Shown here: one piece after another, positions 57,948 through 64,000 of the stretch | Layout: each line of letters starts with the position of its first letter | Numbering within the stretch: position 1 is the first letter of the stretch | DNA from: [Phialemoniopsis] sp. UDSM-2020 | Lineage: Eukaryota; Ascomycota; Sordariomycetes; Thyridiales; Thyridiaceae | Direction: 5' to 3' | DNA: 64,000 bases | Assembly (NCBI GenBank): GCA_018873225.1 | Contig: JAEILZ010000002.1 | Location: 2,542,001 to 2,606,000, forward strand | Translations under genes and position numbers: made by a program | Notes under the pieces: model-generated | Database searches by the model: none | What the model saw: the letters and a program-made list of their open reading frames with translations, nothing else | Told to the model about the DNA's origin: nothing

Positions 57948-58975
57948 TTACTCGTCGTCGCCGAAGAAGACCTTGACAGGCAACCAGCCGTCGGTGCAGA
58001 CCTTGAAGCGATCTGAGATATTCGAGATCTTGGAGACATCATCGTCGGACAGACTCCAGCCGTCGAGGTCAAAGTTTGCCTCGATGCGCTCCTTGGTGAC
58101 CGACTTGGGCAAGACACTGTAGCCGCGCTGCAGACCCCACATGAGCAGGACCTGCTGAGGGGTCTTGCCCTTGGACTTGGCTACGGACAGGATTTGGTCA
58201 TTTTTGTAGAGGGGCGAGTCGGTACTGCCGAGGGGCGAGTAGGCCGTGACGTGGATGCCCTTGGACTTGCAGTAGTCGATGAGCTTTGGTGAGGGATTGC
58301 ACGGGTGCAGCTCGACCTGGTTCACGGCGGGCACGATCTTTGTATCGCATGTCAGCATATCGCTGCAATGGGGAAGATGAAGTACTGGGAAGGTATTACC
58401 TTGGTGCTCTCAGCAGACAGCAGCTTCTCGAGGTTCTTGATGGCAAAGTTGCTGACGCCAATGTTGCGCACCTTGCCCGTCTCGACGAGCTTCTGCATCT
58501 CGCGCCACGTGTCGACAAAGTCCCAGTCGGCATAGTGCTTCTTCTTGTCGTCCGGGTCGGTGCTCGACGGCCAATGCATGAGGTACAGGTTGACGTAGTC
58601 GGTGCCGAGGCTCTTGAGGCTCGAGTCGATGCCGTCCTGGACGTGCTTGTGCCAGGTGTTGTCGAGCTTGGTGGTCAGCCAGATCTGGTCGCGCGGGACG
58701 CCCGAGGCCTTGATGCCGGCGCCGACCTCGGCCTCGTTGCCGTAGGCCAGCGCCGTGTCGATGTGGCGGTAGCCCTTGGCGAGCGCCCACTCGACGGCGT
58801 GCTTGACCTCGTTGGGCTTGGACTGCCAGGTGCCGAGACCAACGGCCGGGATGGAGGCGCCCGAGTTGAGCTTGAAGGTCTTGCTATGTTTTGGGAGAAG
58901 TGTGAGTGAGATGGCTAGTCTAAATGATGTAGCACCAAACGAGCTCTCTTACCTCGTATTCTGTGTGTTCGCCAT
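57948..58975 (-). CDS. Aldo-keto reductase
   Basis: Three exons on the minus strand: 58975-58953 (23 nt), 58883-58400 and 58337-57948, 298 aa. The first exon gives MANTQNT and joins to SKTFKLNSGASIPAVGLGTWQ, the canonical start. Tetrad residues are in place: D and Y in HIDTALAYGNE, K in LTTKLDNTW and H in LYLMHWP. GVSNFAIKNLEKLL and PAVNQVELHP follow, with LPKSVTKERI near the C-terminus for NADP phosphate binding. Best class: glycerol or xylose-reductase-like fungal AKR (GCY1/GLD1 type), with substrate by inference. Confidence 0.94.
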
Positions 58976-61228
58976 TGTGTGCTTTGGTCGATTAATTAGG
59001 ATGTGTTGTGTCTTTGAGAGGATTTAGCGAAGTCGTCTTCAGGAATGAAGTTAGAAAAGATCTTAAGTATTGGGGTGGTTGATCGCCAAGAGGAGCATTT
59101 GTCCCGCGAGCCGTGGTCTCAATGCCGAATGTATGATGAAATACCACCTGGGTCGGGAGGGCAGGTGGCCGGGCGGGTCGTCCGCGGGGTGCTTGGCTCC
59201 TGCCCGCACGGCTAGTCGCCGTTTCTTAGCAGCTCCGATGTTAGCTGGAGGTCCTTCTGGCGAGCTGGTGACGTCGGCAACCAAACGTTTGGTGTGCTAA
59301 TGGTTTGTAATGGCTGCATCCACCGACTGTCCCTTAGTGTCGGAGTTTCCAATTGCGATAGAAAGGGGCCGAATAGAAGGTGTATTCCAGAGAAATGAAT
59401 CCACTCGGTCTTGATCGTTGGGACGGCACTTGTGCATTCTGTTGCATATTTTCCACGAGCAGGAAGAGATGCAGCGGAAGGTATGAAGAGTGATTGACAC
59501 GTTCACAGAAGTAGTTGGCCTGATCTGGTAGCCAAGTAGCTAGTTCTCAAGAGCAAGCTGCCTAAGTCTAAGTCATGTTGCCTCTTTGCTGCGCGTGCGA
59601 TCAGCTCGACGAAATGTCCCTTGGTTGCGCGATCAGCGTAAGCTATTGCCTGTTCCTGGCGTTCGACAGATTTACTAGATCAAGAACGATTTGACAATCT
59701 TTGCTTCATTTTTCTTATTTTCCTTTCCCTTCTTTTTTTTTTTTCCCTTACAAAAATCCGGAAGCCAAGGAAGAACAAAGGGAAAAACAATAGTAAGACA
59801 AGAAGAGGAAAAGGAAAAAGACAGTGAAAAAAAAGGGAAGAAAAGAAGAAGAAAAAAGAAAGAGACAAAAGGAAAACAAAAGAGAGAGAGACAGAAAGGA
59901 AAGAAAAAGGTGTCATCAACAAACCGTGTAAGTAACTGGCGTCTCTTGAGACGTTTGGCCCGACCATCATTGAAGTTTAGGTTATGGGATAACCTCTTGT
60001 TCAACCATCAGTGCATGCACCAACCCAGACTCCCATAGGCGTGGTTTAGCTTTCTCTTCTTGCCTTTCTCTTCATGTAATATCAAGACACTGGAGCAATC
60101 ACTTGATCGTTGTTGCATGCCTGACAGGTACCGCGCCGCACATGCCTTGCATCGAGAGCGGGGAAGACGCTCTAGCTGGGAGACTTTATCGCCAAACTGG
60201 GTGCATGCTGCAGACACCTGCTGAACATGAACGGGTAGTTAGAAGTCCAAGCTTTCACCGCCATGTCTGTTGCCAAGACCCTCGTCTTCAACATGTGGTC
60301 CGATAAACCATCCAGAAACGAGGATTGTGGCTTCAGCCAGCTCAAGCCTCGTTCCCTGCAAAGTCGATAGTTCGACAAGAACCTCGAGTCGCTGGCACGG
60401 GAATCGCAGAAAGGCAAAACAATGCGTACAGCGGTTGACACAAAAAAATGAACGACACCACCGAGACCCCGCTGCCAAGTCATTCACACTCCATCTTGAC
60501 TCGCCAAAGACGGCGACAACCCCCACCAAATCTCCCCACGCTACGCCGAAAACCGATGGCTTGGAACGGGTAAATTGCAGCCCTGGAGGTGTAATTGACG
60601 CTGTGACCTCTCCTTGGGGCCAATGGGTCAGCTCGCCTGGGTCCCAGGTGGTCCTGTGGGCACAAAACGAGGCGCTATGTCATCATCGGCAGGCTCGATT
60701 CCACCATAATCAACCTTTCTGACATGCTCCCCCAGAGCTCATCTCAATGGAGAGAACCTGCCTCGAGGAACAAGGGTCTTCTGGTCCTTTGGTCCTTTCT
60801 CCAGCTGTTCTCGAGTAGCCAAGACTTCGAGGAGCAGCAGGGCGCACGCTATCCCGCCCAAGAGTTAAGCTTATTGGGTGCGTAGTTAGCTCTGACGAGC
60901 ATGATTTAGTTAGACCGAGGTGATGTGACGGGGCCCGCCTTTAACACCACCTAAAAACCCGGGATGCGGTGTTTGTATGCAGCGATATTGAGCTAACGCT
61001 CGACGTCGTGGACAAGGTTGAAAAAATAAAAACGGGTAGCTCTCCCGCATCTCCAGCTTCCCCAAGTCTTTCTCTGTTCTTCCTGTTGATAGAATTCCCG
61101 AGGGCTGTCCCAAAATCGACTGTCGCCGCGCATCACGGGCAGTGACCATACCAGGCCAGATCGGCGCAGTGTTCCAAGCGTGTGTAAACAACCGGGCTCC
61201 CCAGCGGGAAAATCAATAAACCGGTATC
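58976..61228. other. Large divergent intergenic region, 2.25 kb
   Basis: Between the aldo-keto reductase (minus) and the amino-acid permease (plus). It contains the polypyrimidine/polypurine block (separate entry) and a copy of AACACCACCTAAAAACC near 60942. No gene is supported. Confidence 0.5.
59700..59912. repeat. Polypyrimidine tract followed by polypurine tract
   Basis: About 50 nt of nearly pure T/C (to about 59752) are followed after a short spacer by about 150 nt of nearly pure A/G (about 59768-59912). The two tracts are loosely complementary, so the block could fold back or form a triplex. It is low-complexity and non-coding; the Lys- or Phe-rich frames here are artefacts. Confidence 0.75.
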
Positions 61229-63084
61229 ATGAATCTGGCGCATCGCCATGGAGGCGTCAAGAAGACGTCTCCGCCTCCGCCGGAGGACGGTAGGCGCCTC
61301 GAGGAGTCGACCGACGAGGAGACGGGCGACTTCGCCTCCATCGACCCCCATACGGGCGTCAAGCGCGGGCTCAAGACGCGCCACCTGAGCATGATGGCAC
61401 TCGCGGGCATCATTGGCCCCGGTTTGCTCGTCGGCTCGGGTGGCGCGCTCTCGTCTGGCGGTCCGGCGTCCCTGATCATCGGCTTCGGCGTCATCGGCAT
61501 CATCGCCTTCAGCATCATGCAGAGCCTCGGCGAGATGACGACGCTGTATCCGAGCGGCGGCGCCTTTACTGCCCTCGCTGACAGGATGGTCGACAAAGCG
61601 TTTGGTGTGGCTGTGGGCTGGAACTACTTCATCATCTGGTGCGTCCGTTGTCTCGCCCGGCGTCCGGGGCCGCAAGTCGCCATTTTTGACCTTTTCTAAC
61701 ACAACAGACCAGGATTTGCGTCCTTTCCAACGAATACAATGCCATCTGTAGCATCTTCACGTTATGGAGCGATAAAGTGCCCATTTGGGGGTACTTTTTG
61801 CTGTTTTGGGTGAGTTGATGCCGGGGGTGGGGGTCCGGAGGCCGGCAAACTGCCGACCACAAGCAGATACGGGCACTAACAATGTTGAAAATAGACCGCT
61901 TTCCTCGTGTTTCAGCTTCTTGGGGTAGAAACCTTTGGCGAGGCCGAATTCTGGCTTGCACTGTTGAAATTGGGCGGTCTGGTCACCTACTTTTTCTTCT
62001 CCATCATGTGAGCCTTTCCCGGACATATTTGCCGGCTTTTGCATGCGGTCCTAACGATGAAACTCGCAGCTATGTGTCCGGCGGTATCCACGGCACGGAG
62101 GCCATCGGTGGCAAGTACTGGCACGACCCGGGTGCCTTCGTCGACGGCTTCCGCGGCGTCGCCACCGTCTTCGTCTTTTGCTCGACCTTCTACGCCGGCG
62201 TCGAATCGGTTGCCGTCGCCGCCACCGAGACCAAGAACCCGCGCGTCGCCGTGCCCCTCGCCATCCGCCAGGTCTTCTGGCGCATCATCTTTGTCTACAT
62301 GGGCTCGGCCATCTTCTTCGGCCTGACGTGCCCAGCCAACGCCGACGGCCTCATCAACGGGTCCAACCGCGCGCTCAAGTCGCCCATGACCATCGCCATC
62401 CAGAACGCCGGGTGGGAGGCGGGCGTGCACCTCATCAACGCCTTCATCTTCGTGACGTGCCTCAGCGCCGTCAACTCGAGCGTCTACATCGGCAGCCGCA
62501 CGCTGCTCTTCATGGCGCAGGACGGCAAGGCCCCGCGCTTCCTGGGCTGGACCGACAAGCGCGGCGTGCCCGTGCCCGCCATCGTCTTCACCAACGCCTG
62601 CGGCGCCCTGAGCATGATGAACGTGTCGACGGGCGCCAGCAAGGCGTACAGCTACATCGTCAACCTGTCGGGCGTGAGCACCTTCCTCGTCTGGGGCGCC
62701 ATCTCCTTCATCCACATCCGCTTCCGGTCGGCGTGGAAGGCCCAGGGCCACGACGTCAATGACCTGCCCTTCAAGTCCCTGTGGTACCCGTGGAACGCCT
62801 ACTTTGGCCTCGCGGCCAACATCTTCCTCGCCCTGGTCCAGGGCTGGACCACGCTCTCGCCCTTTGACGCCGGTCTGTTTGTCGACGCCTACATCCTGCT
62901 GCCGCTGTTTGGCATCATCTACATTGTGTACAAGGTCATCTTCAAGACGCGCTTCTGGTGCCTGCACGAGATTGACCTACTGTCGGGCCGTAGGAGGGAT
63001 CTGGAGGAAGTCAAGGAGATGCAGAAGGGAGAGCTGGACGAGGCCTCGATGCCGTGGTGGAAGAGATTGTGGAGAAGTACGTAG
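61229..63084 (+). CDS. Amino-acid permease (APC superfamily, YAT type)
   Basis: Four exons: 61229-61638, 61713-61809, 61895-62007 and 62070-63084, 544 aa. The cytosolic N-terminus ends in GLKTRHLSMMALAGIIGPGLLVGSGGAL, the classic first-helix motif of fungal amino-acid permeases. The second signature, GEMTTLYPSGGAFTALADRMVD, follows. Exons 2-3 give NYFIIWICVLSNEYNAI and TAFLVFQLLGVETFGEAEFWLALLKL; exon 4 adds FYAGVESVAVAATETKNPRVAVPLAIRQVFWRI and SSVYIGSRTLLFMAQDGKAPRF. Twelve spans are plausible. It resides in the plasma membrane by family; the specific amino acid is unknown. All introns restore frame. Confidence 0.93.
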
Positions 63085-63583
63085 GTGCTGAGGGTGAGCG
63101 GCGTTTGAGTTCTCACCTCCACACACATGGATTCACATGCTGTTGCGTACTGTGTGAAGCCGGAATCTGAAGAGAATCTTGTATTCGAGGCAGGAGTCAG
63201 AGCTAGCAAGCGAGGAATCGTCTCCTATCACGTATGGATATGCTAGCGAACGAAAGATACAAGACAGAGAAGAAACTTTAGCACGAATTAAAGCGAAACA
63301 GCCAGCTTATGATGGTGACACCAGGATCGGGGTACCCCGCTGGACCCCAAGCCCAGTCAACATGCCCAAGCATCGCCATGTGGGCCATGGGACCAGCCAG
63401 GTTGACGATGTGTCAACGCCTAGCAAAAAGGGTGTTTCCGTGTGTCAACTAGCGCCCGGCCAGCCCAGTCTTGTCTTTGGCACGATTTCCAGGTCCACTA
63501 CGGAAACATGGTGTGAAGCCTTCACCGTGCCGAGACAAATTATAAACTCACACCATTCTGTTACTCCTCTGTCTGCGCACCGC
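63085..63583. other. Convergent intergenic region
   Basis: About 500 bp between the stop codons of the permease and the aldehyde dehydrogenase. It holds the two 3' regions and no recognisable gene. Confidence 0.45.
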
Positions 63584-64000
63584 TTAACCATATCTAACGT
63601 CCCCTTTGGCCTTGCCGAACCAATCATCCACAGCCAGGGATTCTTGTGGATCTGCATAGTTGATGATGATGCTTCTTGTAGCCGTGTAAGCATGATAAGC
63701 TTCCACCCCGTTCTCACTACCGACACCGCTGCTGGGCGTGACGCCGGCCCATGGGCTACTGGGATCGTTTCGATGATGCGTGTTGACCCAAGTGATGCCG
63801 GCCTTGATCTTCTCCGACACACGAAAGGCTTGGGATAAGTCCTTGGTCCAAAGGCCTGCGCCCAGTCCGAACTCGGTGTCGTTTGCCAGTCCGACGGCTT
63901 GAGCCTCGTCATCGAAACCGACGAGCACAATGACTGGACCAAAAGCCTCTTCACGCCAGATACGCGTCTCCGTGATGCTATTTCCCGTTGTAGACACTAA
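63584..64000 (-). CDS. Aldehyde dehydrogenase, C-terminal part (cut by window edge)
   Basis: The frame is open to the end of the window, so only about the last 139 residues are seen. EEAFGPVIVLVGFDDEAQAVGLANDTEFGLGAGLWTKDLSQAFRV is the aldehyde dehydrogenase C-terminal signature, followed by GITWVN and the SSPWAGVTPSSGVGSENG oligomerisation segment. The catalytic Cys and Glu lie outside the window. NAD(P)-dependent oxidation of an aldehyde is expected, substrate unknown (betaine-aldehyde or aromatic aldehyde type possible). The ATG within the visible part is not the true start. Confidence 0.92.
   Translation of the reverse strand, partial: LVSTTGNSITETRIWREEAFGPVIVLVGFDDEAQAVGLANDTEFGLGAGLWTKDLSQAFRVSEKIKAGITWVNTHHRNDPSSPWAGVTPSSGVGSENGVEAYHAYTATRSIIINYADPQESLAVDDWFGKAKGDVRYG

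Noticed and set aside
59680..60038. Phe-rich and Lys-rich frames over the polypyrimidine/polypurine tract
   Set aside because: Composition is dictated by the low-complexity DNA; no start context, domain or conservation.
61987..62967. 326-codon frame antisense to the amino-acid permease
   Set aside because: It mirrors GC-rich third positions of a well-supported permease exon, has low-complexity Asp/Gly/Ala/Val composition and no domain.
63179..63838. 219-codon plus-strand frame at the window end
   Set aside because: Overlaps the aldehyde dehydrogenase on the opposite strand, which is strongly supported by family motifs.

Overview
The window is nuclear DNA of a filamentous ascomycete (Pezizomycotina, most likely Sordariomycetes). 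The evidence is the gene structure: about 47-100 nt introns with GTRNGT donors and CTAAC/CTAAT-like branch sites. Gene content agrees: Zn2Cys6 regulators, a HET-domain protein with ankyrin repeats, a LaeA-like methyltransferase, CBM1-bearing chitinase and an AA12-type oxidoreductase. I rebuilt exon junctions by hand from splice signals, reading frame and family alignments; coordinates of multi-exon genes run from start to stop codon and exons are listed in each entry.

Left half (about 0.7-31.6 kb), accessory in character. It holds three regulators (740-4355 and 11600-13973 with zinc clusters, 17179-18741 without one) and a DUF4291 protein. A secreted six-hairpin glycosidase-like protein and a monocarboxylate-type MFS transporter, divergent from the second regulator, follow. 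Next come an SDR, a small NAD(P)-binding protein, a four-exon hydantoinase/oxoprolinase-DUF917 fusion, a tiny duplicated cysteine-rich secreted protein, a GH18 chitinase with three CBM1 modules, a LaeA-like methyltransferase and a secreted AA12-type sugar dehydrogenase. This reads as a saprotrophic or host-interaction region: transporters, hydrolases and oxidoreductases interleaved with their own regulators. The most striking non-coding object is an about 184-bp imperfect palindrome at 11304-11487 inside the promoter shared by the MFS transporter and the second regulator.

Right half (about 32.8-64 kb), mostly core. A predicted mitochondrial membrane peptide, a predicted myristoylated protein and an MFSD5/molybdate-type transporter come first. 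They are followed by the divergent ribosome-biogenesis pair SSF1/RRP3, a concentrative nucleoside transporter, the HET-ankyrin protein, the divergent pair CWF19-like/GPN1, the divergent pair RPB12/HIT protein, an aldo-keto reductase, an amino-acid permease, and the C-terminal end of an aldehyde dehydrogenase cut by the window edge.

An about 0.9-kb GC-rich, hairpin-rich non-coding block (51.42-52.30 kb) looks foreign to its surroundings, and a polypyrimidine-polypurine block lies at 59.70-59.91 kb. I saw no convincing tRNA, rRNA or intact transposon, and CRISPR arrays are not expected here. I did not find a clearly new multi-gene system. The best candidates for something undescribed are the promoter palindrome with its transporter/regulator pair and the SDR/NAD-binding/regulator/hydantoinase group at 14.2-22.0 kb.
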